64,000 nucleotides of DNA, taken from Doryteuthis pealeii (taxonomy: Eukaryota; Mollusca; Cephalopoda; Myopsida; Loliginidae). Of this stretch, positions 1 through 11,728 are shown one piece after another (within the stretch, counting starts at the first letter, position 1; the number at the start of each line of letters is the position of its first letter). Location: NCBI GenBank assembly GCA_023376005.1, contig CM042179.1, positions 15,083,272 to 15,147,271 of the forward strand, read 5' to 3'. The position numbers and the translations under genes are program-made. The notes beneath the pieces were generated by a model. It worked only from the letters and a program-made list of their open reading frames with translations, was not told the origin of the DNA and searched no databases.

Positions 1-433
1 TCTATCTAAATCTATATCTATATCTATATCTATCTATATCTATCTCTATTTATCTCTATCTCCATATCTTTATCTATCTCTATATGTATATCTCTATCTA
101 TCTATCGCTATCTCTATATCTCTATCTCTATCTATCTATCTATTTCTGTTTCTATATCTATCTATCTATCCATCTCTATATCTATATCTATATCTATATC
201 CATATCTATATACATCTTTCCCTATATCTATATCTATATCTATCTATCTATCTATCTCTATATCTATCTATCTCCATCTATGTCTTTATTTATATCTATA
301 TCTATGTCTATCTATCCATCTATTTATTCATATCTCTATCTAAGTATATCTTTATCCGTCTATCAATCTATCTATCTATCTATATCTCTCTCTTTCTTTT
401 TCTCTATATCTCTATCTATCTAAAAAATATATA
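1..433. repeat. (TATC)n / (TATATC)n microsatellite
   Basis: About 430 bases of imperfect TATC and TATATC units. The open frame inside it is a translated microsatellite rich in Tyr, Ile, Ser and Leu, so I do not call a gene. Confidence 0.97.
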
Positions 434-446
434 AAGATAATCTACT

Positions 447-505
447 GAGTCAGACGAACCTACTATTAGTTTCGCATAAAGCTCTTCAGGGCTAAAATCT
501 GACTC
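447..505 (-). ncRNA. Hammerhead ribozyme-like motif (type I), core intact
   Basis: On the minus strand all parts of a type I hammerhead are present in order. Stem I pairs GAGUCAGA with UCUGACUC and, after an internal loop, AGCC with GGUU. The core CUGAAGA follows (position 7 is free in the consensus). Stem II is short, GC with GC around a UUUAU loop. Then come GAAA, stem III ACUA with UAGU around one A, and A as the cleavage-site base. No core base departs from the consensus. Stem II is only 2 bp, which may limit activity. No protein-coding part of a parent element is visible here. Similar wording recurs at 6404-6619. The fold is read by eye; cleavage is inferred, not shown. Confidence 0.65.
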
Positions 506-1118
<613 letters not shown>

Positions 1119-1158
1119 CACACACACACACGCGCGTGCGCACACACACACATAAAGC

Positions 1159-1206
<48 letters not shown>
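1119..1206. repeat. (CA)n followed by (GATA)n microsatellites
   Basis: CA repeats with a CGCG interruption run to about 1152, then tetranucleotide GATA repeats to 1206. Confidence 0.95.
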
Positions 1207-1309
1207 TAGAACCTTACCTATTTCACTTTGTCAGTTTGAATTTTTTTCACACCCGCCATTTATCCATCTCATTGATTATCTATCTATCTCTACAGTTGTG
1301 TAGCTTTAT

Positions 1310-1312
<3 letters not shown>

Positions 1313-1383
<71 letters not shown>

Positions 1384-1452
1384 TCTCCTCCCTCTCTCTT
1401 CTCTCTCTCTCTCTCTCTCTCTTCCTCTCTCTCTCCCTCCCTCTCTCTCTCT

Positions 1453-1484
<32 letters not shown>

Positions 1485-1719
1485 CCCCTCTCTCTCTCCT
1501 CCTCTCTCTCTCCCTCTCTCCATCATATGTATATATGTGTATATAATAATTAAATAAATAAAATATATATATATTTTATTATATATATAATATATATCCC
1601 TCTCTCTTCTCTCTCCTCTCTCTCTCCTCTCTCTCCCTCTCTCTCTCCCCTCTCTCTCCATCATATGTATATATATGTGTATATATAATTAAATAAATAA
1701 TAAATATATATATATATAT

Positions 1720-1760
<41 letters not shown>
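1313..1760. repeat. (CT)n blocks and (AT)n
   Basis: Long pyrimidine-only CT/CCT tracts occupy 1313-1520 and 1597-1660. Each is followed by the same segment, CATCATATGTATATATGTG and an AT-rich tail, so one unit appears duplicated. An (AT)n tract ends at 1760. Frames on both strands are low-complexity (Ser/Leu or Arg/Glu). Confidence 0.95.
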
Positions 1761-2188
1761 TTACATACGTTATCAGTGTTTATGTTTCTTAATCACATCT
1801 TAGTTTATAAAGAGAAATGTATACAAAAGCAATCACACAAGCATAGTCGTATTCCTTGGTCAACACTAGAGATGCACACACTTAAATTTGCGTGTGTGCC
1901 GCGTGCACCGCCGGGCAGGTGGAGTACAGAGTGCCTAAGTTGTCTGCAACCGGGGGTCCTATCTTTTAAAAAGCCGCTAGAAAAACAACAAACATACGGG
2001 TATGTTTTTCTTTTTCATGCATTGAGAGTATTTGAGGAGATGGGCGTTTTTCAGTGTGACCTGCCACGTAGACAACCCCTACTCTGTATTTGTTGAAGTA
2101 GGTGCGTGTCGGCAAAAAAATATTTCTTTCAAGAACGAAGTGGAATCTCTTGAAACAATAAAGGGTAAGAGACAAAGGTAGGACAACA

Positions 2189-2193
<5 letters not shown>
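1761..2193. other. Unique-looking stretch, no gene called
   Basis: Relatively complex sequence, GC-richer around 1880-1960. A 106-codon frame (1776-2096, plus strand) exists but shows no recognisable domain, splice pattern or family, so I do not call it coding. Confidence 0.5.

Positions 2194-2251
<58 letters not shown>
2194..2251. repeat. (GA)n microsatellite
   Basis: Nearly perfect GA dinucleotide run of about 57 bases. Confidence 0.95.
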
Positions 2252-2256
<5 letters not shown>

Positions 2257-2316
2257 TCTGACAGAAAGGAAAAGTATATGTAATATAAGACGACACGGAC
2301 TTGCACATATACCTAC

Positions 2317-2370
<54 letters not shown>

Positions 2371-2663
2371 TTATATATATATACATGCACATATATATAC
2401 ATTCATGCATATGTATATACATATATATACATGTATATATACATATATATATACATATACACATATATATATACATCACAATATATACATAATATACATA
2501 TATATTTATATGTCTGTCTATACGTCTATACATATATACATATATATATATACTTATATACATACACATATATACATATACATACATGCATATATATATA
2601 CATATATACATATACATATTATATATACATATACATAACATATACATACATATACATATATAC

Positions 2664-2708
<45 letters not shown>

Positions 2709-2720
2709 TTATGTATATAT
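2317..2720. repeat. (TA)n / (ACATAT)n microsatellite
   Basis: About 400 bases of TA and ACATATAT-type units. The frames in it (Tyr-Ile-His) are artefacts of the repeat. Confidence 0.95.
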
Positions 2721-2721
2721 A

Positions 2722-2968
2722 GGGGCCGGGTTAGCTCAGTCGGTAGGGCGTTCGGCTAGAAACCACAAGGTTCCTAGTTTGATACGGGTCCTCGCCAACT
2801 CAGCGTAAGAGTAGCACAGGGATCTGTGCGGTAAAGTAAGGAGCTGATGGTAGGTGTGGTGCACCACCTCAGATGCTAAAACAATCTCCTTGGTCTAGCG
2901 CTGTTGAAAAGGGGATAGACTCCCTCGCTGTATGGCTGACACCGACTTTAGTGGTTTCTAGCCGAACG

Positions 2969-2970
<2 letters not shown>
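2722..2970 (+). mobile_element. tRNA-derived SINE, family A, with inverted tail
   Basis: The head carries an A box (TTAGCTCAGTCGGTAG) and a decayed B box (TTTGATACGGG), followed by the family body (GAGTAGCACAGGGATCTGTG, then GGAGCTGATGGTAGGTGTGG). In other copies the tail reads into a GCC-ACCCCGACGACTTTAC end. Here it stops at CCGACTTTAG and is replaced by about 20 bases that are the reverse complement of the SINE's own anticodon-arm region (TGGTTTCTAGCCGAACGCT). A (TA)n run follows. The RNA could therefore fold its end back on its head. Confidence 0.9.
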
Positions 2971-3008
<38 letters not shown>

Positions 3009-3588
3009 CCTTAGTTAGAATTTTGAAGTATCCAAAAGTATGTTGCTCCTGAATATACACTCGTTAATATATCTTCTCTTACAAAATAAAAAAATACGAG
3101 GATGTTCTGAATAGTTCTCGGACCAACAGAGATGTTTCAAAAGTTCAATATACCTGGCTCATCATTTTACAATTATTTTTTAACACTTTCAAAAAAAACC
3201 GAAAGAACAAGAACAAGAACAAGAGCAACAAGAACCACAAGAAGAAGAATCAACAAACTGAGTTCGAATCTCGCCTGAAGCGGTCTAGGTTCATTAAAGT
3301 ACCAAATAACCTCGGGCGAAATATGAATTCCCATCTGTGACTTGTTCCTTCGGTATATATTTTGACAAAAAGATTCTCGTCGTTGGCATGTCATAAGGAT
3401 TTACAAAGTATTTCTTAAGCAAACGATTGTCCCATAACTACTTTACCGATCTGGAAACTAAGAGTAAAAAGCTATTTCATCCATTGTCAACCTTGACAGG
3501 AGCTCGTCTGGCGCAAAGAAGCAGAAAGAGTCGTTACCGATACACAGACATGGCCTATTTATAGAATACGTCCCCACACACATAGACA
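2971..3588. other. (TA)n to 3005, then no gene seen
   Basis: Contains an AAC/AAG-rich stretch at 3190-3260 and an isolated B-box-like GAGTTCGAATCTCGCC near 3260, perhaps a SINE relic. No supported coding region. Confidence 0.6.
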
Positions 3589-3621
3589 CAGACACACACA
3601 CAGACACACACACACACACAT

Positions 3622-3702
<81 letters not shown>
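3589..3702. repeat. (CA)n-(TA)n-(GA)n compound microsatellite
   Basis: Three adjoining dinucleotide runs. Confidence 0.95.
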
Positions 3703-3703
<1 letters not shown>

Positions 3704-4155
3704 AACGAATGCGACGTTAATTATCTTCAAAATACTCCGTTAGCATTGAACAAACTTATTCGAGTAAGTTTTCAATTGGTCAAAGCTCTTAGGAAGCTTC
3801 TCTTTTGATAAATTGTGAAGCTGAAGCGTCGCATCTTTTTTATGTGCACTACGTAATCACATAGTACCCTTCAGTTTAAGAGATAGGGAAAAATGGCACA
3901 GAAGGCGAGTATGAATGGTGCTGCACTTTCACAATCTTGTGTTCCACCAAAATCTACAAATCAAAGTATCAAGACTGCCATTCAAAACAACTCGAGAATT
4001 GGCACTAGACATCAGTCTGGACAGCAATGTAAACGTTTAGACAATAGACATAATGACTTTATTATGTGAATTACTTAGCTGTGCTCGTGTCTTCATTCAA
4101 ATTTTCAATCTTAAAATTGACTTATTAACTGATGATATTTTCGGTTCGTACCTTT

Positions 4156-4214
<59 letters not shown>

Positions 4215-4417
4215 CACACATGCCAATAATTCTGCGTCAAAAGCCTACTACTTTTAATAAGATTAATATTTGTGCATTATGTTCATATTTATTGTATCCA
4301 TACATAGACCTACGTAATTAGTATTTTTATGAAATTTTTAATTTATAGAACTCAGTATAAGTACAATGTATCCTGGGCACGATTCTATGTGTGTGTATTA
4401 TATATACCTTCTTTAAT

Positions 4418-4450
<33 letters not shown>
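3703..4450. other. No gene seen; (TA)n at 4156-4210 and 4420-4452
   Basis: AT-rich sequence without recognisable coding or RNA features apart from two (TA)n runs. Confidence 0.7.
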
Positions 4451-4455
<5 letters not shown>

Positions 4456-4696
4456 TATTGAATTAAACAAAAGACACATCTCTTGATTAACAATTTTATT
4501 TGTGATCTTTTCAAGTTTTCTGGACAACTTTTTAATATTTGGGTGGAATTCGTGGATGAGTACTCGGGACGTGAACTTTGGTGGACTAATCCACGAATTT
4601 CACCTAAATATTAAAAAGTTGGCCAGAAAACTTGAAAAAAATCCCAAATAAAATTGTTAAACAGGAGATGTGTCTTTTGTTTAATTCAACATGCAT
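4451..4696. mobile_element. Fold-back element, family K, copy 1
   Basis: Two arms of about 105 bases (4451-4555 and 4591-4696) are inverted copies with few mismatches around a 35-base loop. Outward from the loop each arm can be read as a peptide, M-[SA]-R-K-L-E-K-I, then a Gln-Glu pair, a Phe-Asn pair and a Cys-Ile. The same peptide pattern recurs at 13533-13758 with clearly different nucleotides. The palindrome therefore carries one coding-like segment facing both ways. The parent element is not identified. The pattern Phe-Asn-x-Thr-Cys ... Met-Leu-Pro-Lys is weakly reminiscent of the region upstream of the reverse transcriptase in Penelope-like elements. Confidence 0.75.
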
Positions 4697-4742
4697 AAAT
4701 GAAAGAATGCTGCCCAAACACACACATACACACACACACATT

Positions 4743-4811
<69 letters not shown>

Positions 4812-4873
4812 TGTTTATACACATTCACATATATGTATACACACTGATTTATATGCACACACACACACACATA

Positions 4874-4920
<47 letters not shown>

Positions 4921-5028
4921 ATATGTATTCATGGCCAGAAAACTTGAAAAGATCACAAATAAAATTGTTAAACAGGAGATGTGTCTTTTGTTTAATTCAA
5001 CATGCATAAATAAAAAAATGCTGCCCCA

Positions 5029-5100
<72 letters not shown>

Positions 5101-5198
5101 TATGTGTGGGGGGGGGGTATGTGTGTGTGTGTGTGTGTGTGTGTTTATACACATGGACATATATGTATACTCACTGATTTATATGCACACACATACAC

Positions 5199-5240
<42 letters not shown>

Positions 5241-5245
5241 TCATG
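4620..5245 (+). repeat. Tandem duplication of about 310 bp (family K arm plus microsatellites)
   Basis: Unit 1 is about 4620-4930 and unit 2 about 4931-5245. Each starts at GGCCAGAAAACTTGAAAA (the right arm of the family K fold-back). Each continues through AACAGGAGATGTGTCTTTTG and an ATGCTGCCC stretch into (CA)n, (TA)n and (TG)n, and ends with the TTTATACACAT and CTGATTTATATGCACACA segments. The microsatellite blocks differ in length between units. Confidence 0.85.
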
Positions 5246-5667
5246 CATGCGTATATGTAAACAATCGCTAATATGCTTTTTTAAACAATTCATACTCAAA
5301 GATGGTGTCGATTTACTGACATACGCACACACATTTTTTTTAATCCTTGTATATTGTTACCAACCAAATATTGGTATATGTAGAACATCTACGTACACAA
5401 TTCTACTTCGTGCTAGTATACCTATTGAATACACACATTTACGTACTCTTGTATATACGCACACGCATCATACGCACTAACTCATGTCTGTATTTCTGTA
5501 ATTATATTAATTTCTGAGATACATCAGATCCAGTCTATTTTCTTGAATATTTACTTTTATGCATATTCTTGGCTAATTAATTTTGTATCAAGGATTTACA
5601 TGTAAAAAGAATTGTCACAAATATATTTAGAACGTATGAGTAAAACAAAAATAAAACATAACCGAAA

Positions 5668-5671
<4 letters not shown>
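5246..5671. other. No gene seen
   Basis: AT-rich with scattered CA motifs; the frames here show no recognisable protein. Confidence 0.6.
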
Positions 5672-5737
<66 letters not shown>

Positions 5738-5832
5738 AGTAAATTTCCATGTATTTTCACTTATTCATACCTGTCTGATTTTTTTCTTATGTACCTATAT
5801 TTTTAGGAAACTCATACACACACACACACACA

Positions 5833-5890
<58 letters not shown>
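5672..5890. repeat. (TA)n-(TG)n and (CA)n-(TA)n microsatellites
   Basis: TA then TG at 5672-5738; CA then TA at 5816-5890, with a short complex stretch between. Confidence 0.95.
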
Positions 5891-5891
<1 letters not shown>

Positions 5892-6054
5892 CGTCTGAGT
5901 AGCACAGGGATCTGTGCGGTAAAGTGAGGAGCTGATGGTAGGTGTGGTGCCCCAACAGATGCTAAAATATTCTCCTTTGTCTAACGCTCGTGAAAAAGGG
6001 GCTAGACTCCCTCGCTGTATGGCTCATACCAAATTAAGGTCACCTCGACGATTT
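5892..6054 (+). mobile_element. SINE family A, 5'-truncated
   Basis: Begins inside the body at GAGTAGCACAGGGATCTGTG and runs through GGAGCTGATGGTAGGTGTGG to a diverged end (CACCTCGACGATTTT). The tRNA head is missing, as expected of a truncated insertion. Confidence 0.85.
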
Positions 6055-6333
6055 TATATATAATGAAACACTGCCACTCATTTTATTTGAACCTGTTTTT
6101 TTCAAATTTTTCACTATATTATATATATGTGTGTGTGTAGATGTGTTCTTCTTCTTATTATTATTATTATTAGTATTATTTTTAGTAGTAGTAGTAGTAG
6201 TAGTAGTCTAATGTTATACAATAAAAATGGATATTTTAAGGCATCATTTATTCCAAAGGTCTAACATCACTGAAACTGTAACCAGAATGTTGATATACAG
6301 CTGTTCAAAAATAAGTACACCTCTTTCAAACAC

Positions 6334-6335
<2 letters not shown>

Positions 6336-6386
<51 letters not shown>
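6336..6386. repeat. (TA)n abutting a fold-back element
   Basis: (AT)n run ending directly at the left end of the fold-back that begins at 6387. Confidence 0.95.
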
Positions 6387-6392
<6 letters not shown>

Positions 6393-6403
6393 ATGGATAC
6401 AAT

Positions 6404-6448
6404 AGAAACCTACTCGAGTTTCACCATAAGGATCTTCAGGGTTAAATC
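6404..6448 (-). ncRNA. Hammerhead-like motif, left arm of family H
   Basis: On the minus strand: stem I AACC with GGUU, core CUGAAGA, a weak stem II (CC with GG around UUAU, flanked by a U-U mismatch), GAAA, and a loopless stem III ACUC/GAGU followed by A. All core positions fit the consensus. Only stem II is marginal. Confidence 0.55.
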
Positions 6449-6578
6449 CACTGAATTAATCGAGGTACCGATTAATTGCAGCCGATCACACGTGTGTTCA
6501 TTGTATATGATATTACGTTACTAAGGGACGCTTTGTGATCGGCTGCAATTAATCGGTACCTCGATTAATTCAGTGGAT

Positions 6579-6619
6579 TTAACCCTGAAGATCCTTATAG
6601 TGAAACTCGAGTAGGTTTC
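6579..6619 (+). ncRNA. Hammerhead-like motif, right arm of family H
   Basis: Same motif as in the left arm, on the plus strand: CTGAAGA at 6585-6591, GAAA at 6602-6605, self-complementary ACTCGAGT at 6605-6612, then A, then GGTTT closing stem I. A G-to-A change in stem II weakens it further than in the left arm. Confidence 0.5.
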
Positions 6620-6764
6620 TATTGTATCCATTTTTTTAATAAGTTTGCTCTACTTCGTATTGAGCACTTTGTATTTGTTATATCGCTGACTTAACCCCTG
6701 AATTTTGCACCTCCAACGATCGTGCCCATTTTCACCGGTAAGCCACGTTTTATCTTTATATATA

Positions 6765-7374
6765 CTAGCAAATATATGCAGCCTCCGGGTGCAAGTATTT
6801 AAGTTTTAATGTAATGAAATATTGTATTAAATTAGAAAGTCTAATAAGAAGGCAGATAAAAAGATTTGAAACAGAGTGGGGGTATATTAGAAAAATAGAA
6901 ATGAAACTTACTCTTCCATCACTCCCGTCTTTCATTGCTGAATTTTACTTATTTAACTATTTAGTTAAATTAGGAAATAAAGAATAAAATGACAGTTATT
7001 TTTTCTTGTTAATGGATTTCATTTAAGATTCATTGAAGAGATTTTTGCTTATATTCATTAAAATAAAACCAAACAATTAGAAATCAATAATACTAAGCAC
7101 ATATTTAATAAAATCACATTTTTAATATCAATATGCAAATTAGCCTTCCCATTCACACTGTAAACCGCTATTTTTTGTATATATAAATACAATTGCATGT
7201 TATTTGTATGTAGATATGGACAACACTAATAAAAAGGTGAAGCAATTTTATTAATAATTGAGGTTTAAATATAAATAAAATCATGGAGAATGTGATGTAA
7301 ATAACGAAGGGAATTGTGACTTGAGTAGTAATGTAGTTTCGGACAGAAAAACACACAATCTCCATTATAATAAG

Positions 7375-7375
<1 letters not shown>
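6765..7375 (-). mobile_element. Non-autonomous Helitron, family HEL-1, copy 1
   Basis: Read on the minus strand it begins TCTTATTATAATGGAGATTG and ends in CTAG, with a short inverted repeat (GCACCCGGAGGCTGC, one mismatch) about 9 bases before the end. A precedes the start and T follows CTAG, as expected for a Helitron inserted between A and T. It is about 610 bp. A 65-codon frame (7168-7365, minus strand, start at the element's 5' end) matches the start of the longer frame in copy 3 but is interrupted. Confidence 0.85.
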
Positions 7376-7406
<31 letters not shown>

Positions 7407-8183
7407 ATCTACTTACTTTTATTAATGTTGGGATTTTATTTTTGTTTACAGGTTTTCAGTACTGTAGCTTTTAGTAATATAACTAATAATATTTTTTTTC
7501 CATATGATGCCCCACTAGAAATAATAAAATCATAGTATCTTTAGATGAAAACTTTTTTATAAAAATTGTTATATGTGGGCCATAGTGCACACACACATAC
7601 ACACACAAACACACACACACACACACACATACACATACATACACACACACAAATTATATATGTATATTTCTGTTTGGATTTGTTAGTGTGTGTGCGCATA
7701 TATATATACTATGTACTCGTGTATATTCAAAATGAAAACAGGCCACTTTTAAATTATTAAATTTTATTTATGTACGTACGCGTGTGTGTGTTGATGTGCA
7801 TACATTAGGTTTTGTTTGCGTAATACACTCACATATCGGCTTATACACACACTTATCGGCATATGTATACACATATACAAACATATGATGCATGTATGTC
7901 AACGAAATGGCCTGCGAGTCAATTCTTCAAGTAGTGGGCGGAATATAATGACCGAAAAAAAGTTGTAGTAAAAGATGTGTTTGTACCTAAGCAAATAGTA
8001 CGCATAGAAATGTATCTATCTTAAAATATGAATATGAATAGAGAAAGTATATAAATCAAGGTATCATTTAAATCGTTCATGTATCACTTCTCTGTCGGTC
8101 TATGTCATAAATATTTGCGATTTGTGAGCGTCTTTAGTCATTGTTAAGCTTATTTATAGATTAAAATTTATATGCGTCTATAT
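7376..8183. other. No gene seen; (TA)n at 7376-7401, (CA)n at 7589-7650
   Basis: AT-rich sequence with scattered CA-type stretches and no recognisable gene. Confidence 0.7.
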
Positions 8184-8218
<35 letters not shown>

Positions 8219-8378
8219 TATACACAATTAAGAGTTAACGCTAAAACCATTTTTAATCCGTGAAATACTTACAGTGCAATATTACAATATATCAAGTATA
8301 AAAAAAAAGAATAAGATAACAGTTGAAAACTCAGGAAATCAGAGATTGATGATTTTGATCTTTAGATGAGTTGATATT

Positions 8379-8424
<46 letters not shown>

Positions 8425-8512
8425 GGGGAACCCAAAATATTCTATCCATATGCATCTCGGTACAATATACATATATATTCATCTGAATATAAATTCTATT
8501 TACATACAAATG

Positions 8513-8574
<62 letters not shown>
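8184..8574. repeat. (CA)n and two (TA)n runs
   Basis: (CA)n at 8184-8214, (TA)n at 8380-8422 and 8517-8574, separated by AT-rich sequence. Confidence 0.9.
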
Positions 8575-8577
<3 letters not shown>

Positions 8578-8594
8578 TACAATACATTGAAGAG

Positions 8595-8656
8595 TCCGTT
8601 TTACCAATGGTTTCGGAGCCTTACCTTTATGTGATTGGTCGTCATCAGAAACGTTC
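8595..8656 (-). ncRNA. Hammerhead-like motif, stem II irregular
   Basis: On the minus strand: stem I CGUUU pairs with AAACG; core CUGAUGA intact; GAAA intact; stem III ACCA/UGGU around one U, followed by A. The stem II region is about 27 bases and pairs only through ACC/GGU, so the fold is incomplete. A (TA)n run ends about 20 bases away, and a GTTCACTT/AAGTGAAC inverted repeat lies just outside. Confidence 0.4.
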
Positions 8657-9006
8657 ACTTTTAAGTGAACGATATATGATATGATATAATGAATAAGAGT
8701 AGCTCTGTAAAATGCAAATAAAAAAATATACCTGATATTGTTAATTTTTCAATATATTTGCATCATCCTCAAAATCAATTAGAATAATTGTTTCTTAATT
8801 CAAGGAGGAAGTTTCAACACTTAATGTTGGTGTAAAGCTATATATAAGAAGTATCCAGGATCGAACCCATTAAATCTACCCTAAGAGTTCACCTTGCTCT
8901 ATTCGGCTGTTATTGAGAATGTATCATAATTCGTCAAAGGAAATAATAAATATAAGCAATGACAGTGTGTGTGTGTACGAGTGTGAACTCATGAGTGTGC
9001 ACTCAT

Positions 9007-9007
<1 letters not shown>
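8657..9007. other. No gene seen; possible tRNA-like relic
   Basis: A B-box-like sequence (GGTTCGATCCTGG on the minus strand) near 8861-8876 and a GTAGATTTAATG stretch suggest an old tRNA-headed SINE, too decayed to classify. Confidence 0.4.
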
Positions 9008-9058
<51 letters not shown>

Positions 9059-9283
9059 ATGCGTCGGTGTTTCTGTGCGTGTGAGTGTATGTGTTTAAAG
9101 AACTCGTCTTGCTACCAAAAGGTTCGTGCCATGCTTACACAGAAAAGGAAATTACATACAGTTATGAAACGGTCCCTTTCTTCTATTAAATATCATCGCA
9201 AACTAACACACGCGCACACGCGCTGCTCACACACGCACATGTTTGTGTGTACAAGGATACATATATGCATACACACACACACG

Positions 9284-9315
<32 letters not shown>

Positions 9316-9493
9316 CACACACAGAGTCATATCTAATATATTAGTATTTCCTTCTTCCCTATTGGTGGAAGTTTTCTCAATATATATTATCGTCAGACAG
9401 TCACTGAAGCAGTTGCTATGGATTCAAAAGGCCAGTTCGAAATGGTCAAAAACAGAAAGAATGAAATGTATTTTTCTAAATCATATTACATAC

Positions 9494-9562
<69 letters not shown>

Positions 9563-9806
9563 CACTTATACATATATGTACACACACTTATACATATATA
9601 TACACAGATATACACTCATATACACACACACTTATATATATATACACACACATATACACTCATATGCACACATATATATATACGCATATATACATGCACA
9701 TATACACACATACATACACGCACATATATACACATATATACACACACATATAAACATATGTACACACACATATAGATATATATGCACAAATATACACATA
9801 TATATA
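9008..9806. repeat. (GT)n, (CA)n and (CA/TA)n microsatellites
   Basis: GT at 9008-9057, CA at 9271-9325, and an extended CATA/CACA block at 9486-9806. Between them lies about 150 bases of complex sequence. The 256-codon frame across this is driven by the repeats (Cys-Val and His-Thr runs). Confidence 0.9.
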
Positions 9807-9811
9807 TAGTA

Positions 9812-9998
9812 AAATAAAGTAGGCGTAGTGGCCTATTATCAGTATCAGCCGGGAGTCTATCCCTTTTTCCTTAGACCAGAGAAATTTTTTGTTGTTTTTT
9901 TTTTGGGGGGGTTGCATCTGAGGTGGAACGCCACGCCTATCATCATTGGTGAGGGCCGGTATCGAACCCGGAACTTTGTGGTTCCGAGGCGGATACAC
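9812..9998 (-). mobile_element. SINE family A, diverged
   Basis: Reverse complement of the family body: TCAGTATCAGCC, GGGAGTCTATCCC, TCTGAGGTGGAACGCCAC, and GAGGGCCGGTATCGAACC (B box). The A-box end is lost. A T9 and a G7 run lie inside. Confidence 0.8.
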
Positions 9999-10493
9999 GC
10001 ACGCGCGTGTTTGTGTGTGTATGTGAGCGTGCGAAAACCCTTATACATACATACATACATACATACATACACAGAGAAATAAACTTAAGAAAGAAGAAAT
10101 ATAGATGTGCGATGATACTCACTGGTATTCAATAAATCTTTATCGTTTATATATTAAAAAGACATTTCCAAGTTGAAATTATAATCAGAATCCTAGAAAC
10201 TAAGATTGTATAATCAGTATAAAGCCCTGCTAAATACTTAAAATGCCTTCTATTCAAATTGTTCTCGTTATTGTATACAGAGAATTATTGTTATTATTAT
10301 TATGATTATTATTTTAATTATCCGCCCTTTTCAATTTTGATTGAATGAATGAAATAAACTCTTCATCCAAACTTCAGATAATGGAAGCAAGTCATTGAAC
10401 AACATTGTTAATTGAAAGAAAATATTAAATACAGGTAACCACATGCAGGAGTAGATTATAATAGATAGAAATACAGACAGAAAGATTTACTGT

Positions 10494-10495
<2 letters not shown>
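9999..10495. other. No gene seen
   Basis: A short (CATA)n at 10042-10072, then AT-rich sequence with no recognisable features. Confidence 0.7.
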
Positions 10496-10559
<64 letters not shown>

Positions 10560-10560
10560 A

Positions 10561-10613
<53 letters not shown>

Positions 10614-10657
10614 CAGAATGAGATAGATAGAATAGATAGATAGATAGATAGAATAGA

Positions 10658-10746
<89 letters not shown>

Positions 10747-10888
10747 TACATAGATTGAGGCAGATAAATAGAATTAGATAGAATAGAGAATATATATATG
10801 GGATATGGATAGATAGAATGATATATAGATAGATAGAATAGATAGTGATAGAATGAGAATGAGTAGAAGAGAGATAGATAGAATGATA

Positions 10889-10973
<85 letters not shown>

Positions 10974-11124
10974 TAGAATTATTATAATTATTCTGTCTAT
11001 ATCTTTCTATTCTATCTCATTCTATCTATCTCTATCTATTCTATGAGATAGATAGAATGAGATAGAATAGAAAGAGATAGACAGAATAAAATAGAATAAG
11101 ATTGATAGAATGAGACAGAAAGAC

Positions 11125-11174
<50 letters not shown>

Positions 11175-11175
11175 T
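10496..11175. repeat. (GATA)n with derived TAGA variants and (TA)(GA) block
   Basis: GATA repeats fill 10496-10745, decay through AGATAGAATGAG variants, include (TA)n-(GA)n at 10892-10968, and resume at 11128-11173. A short inverted stretch at 10995-11070 (TATCTCATTCTATC against GATAGAATGAGATA) could form a hairpin. Confidence 0.95.
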
Positions 11176-11728
11176 GTGGAGAGATTTGCACTCTTGCATC
11201 TTCAAACTTTATATGCAAAGTCATAAATAATTTTATTAGGTTTGCTTTTTCCCCGGAATCTTTCGGGGAATGAGTGAGTGTTCTTTAAAGAGAACAGTAC
11301 AAGAGTAAAGATGAAACGAGAAGGAATTAAAAGAGTAGTATAAAAATAAGCAATGAAAAAGGCTATAAATAGGGAGCAGGAAAAAGCAGGAAAAGCAATA
11401 AAGGATATAAGGATAGAATTTGCGAATAAGGGAATAAGGAAGAATAAGAGAAATAAACTTATTCACGGGAAAAAACGGGAAAAAATAAGTATGACAATTA
11501 TATGAAGTCATGGTACAAAAGTGAACATGTTTTAAAATGAATGAAATAGGAACAATAAAAAACGTACTATACATACAGAGGCTAGTGTAACACATAGTAG
11601 AAGGAAAAAAGGATTCAACTAAAATTAAGAATAAAAGGAATGAAAAATATAACTAGAATAAAAAAGGGGTGAAATTTTGATAAAGAAGATTAGCCTTAAA
11701 AGCAACATTAATTAAAGAAGAAAATAAC
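11176..11728. other. No gene seen, A-rich
   Basis: Purine-rich sequence on the plus strand; a 119-codon minus-strand frame here is a consequence of low stop density in poly-pyrimidine-biased DNA. Confidence 0.6.

Larger units (their letters stand above)
6387..6637. mobile_element. Fold-back element, family H, with ribozyme motifs in both arms
   Basis: Arms 6387-6490 and 6534-6637 (104 bases each) are almost perfectly inverted; the only difference I noted is CACCATAAG against CACTATAAG. They enclose a 43-base loop. Each arm carries a hammerhead-like motif pointing outward (separate entries). The near identity of the arms implies a recent inverted duplication or active correction between arms. 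No open reading frame of note. Confidence 0.9.

Noticed and set aside
1776..2096. 106-codon frame as a host gene
   Set aside because: No recognisable domain, splice context or promoter; length is within chance for this window.
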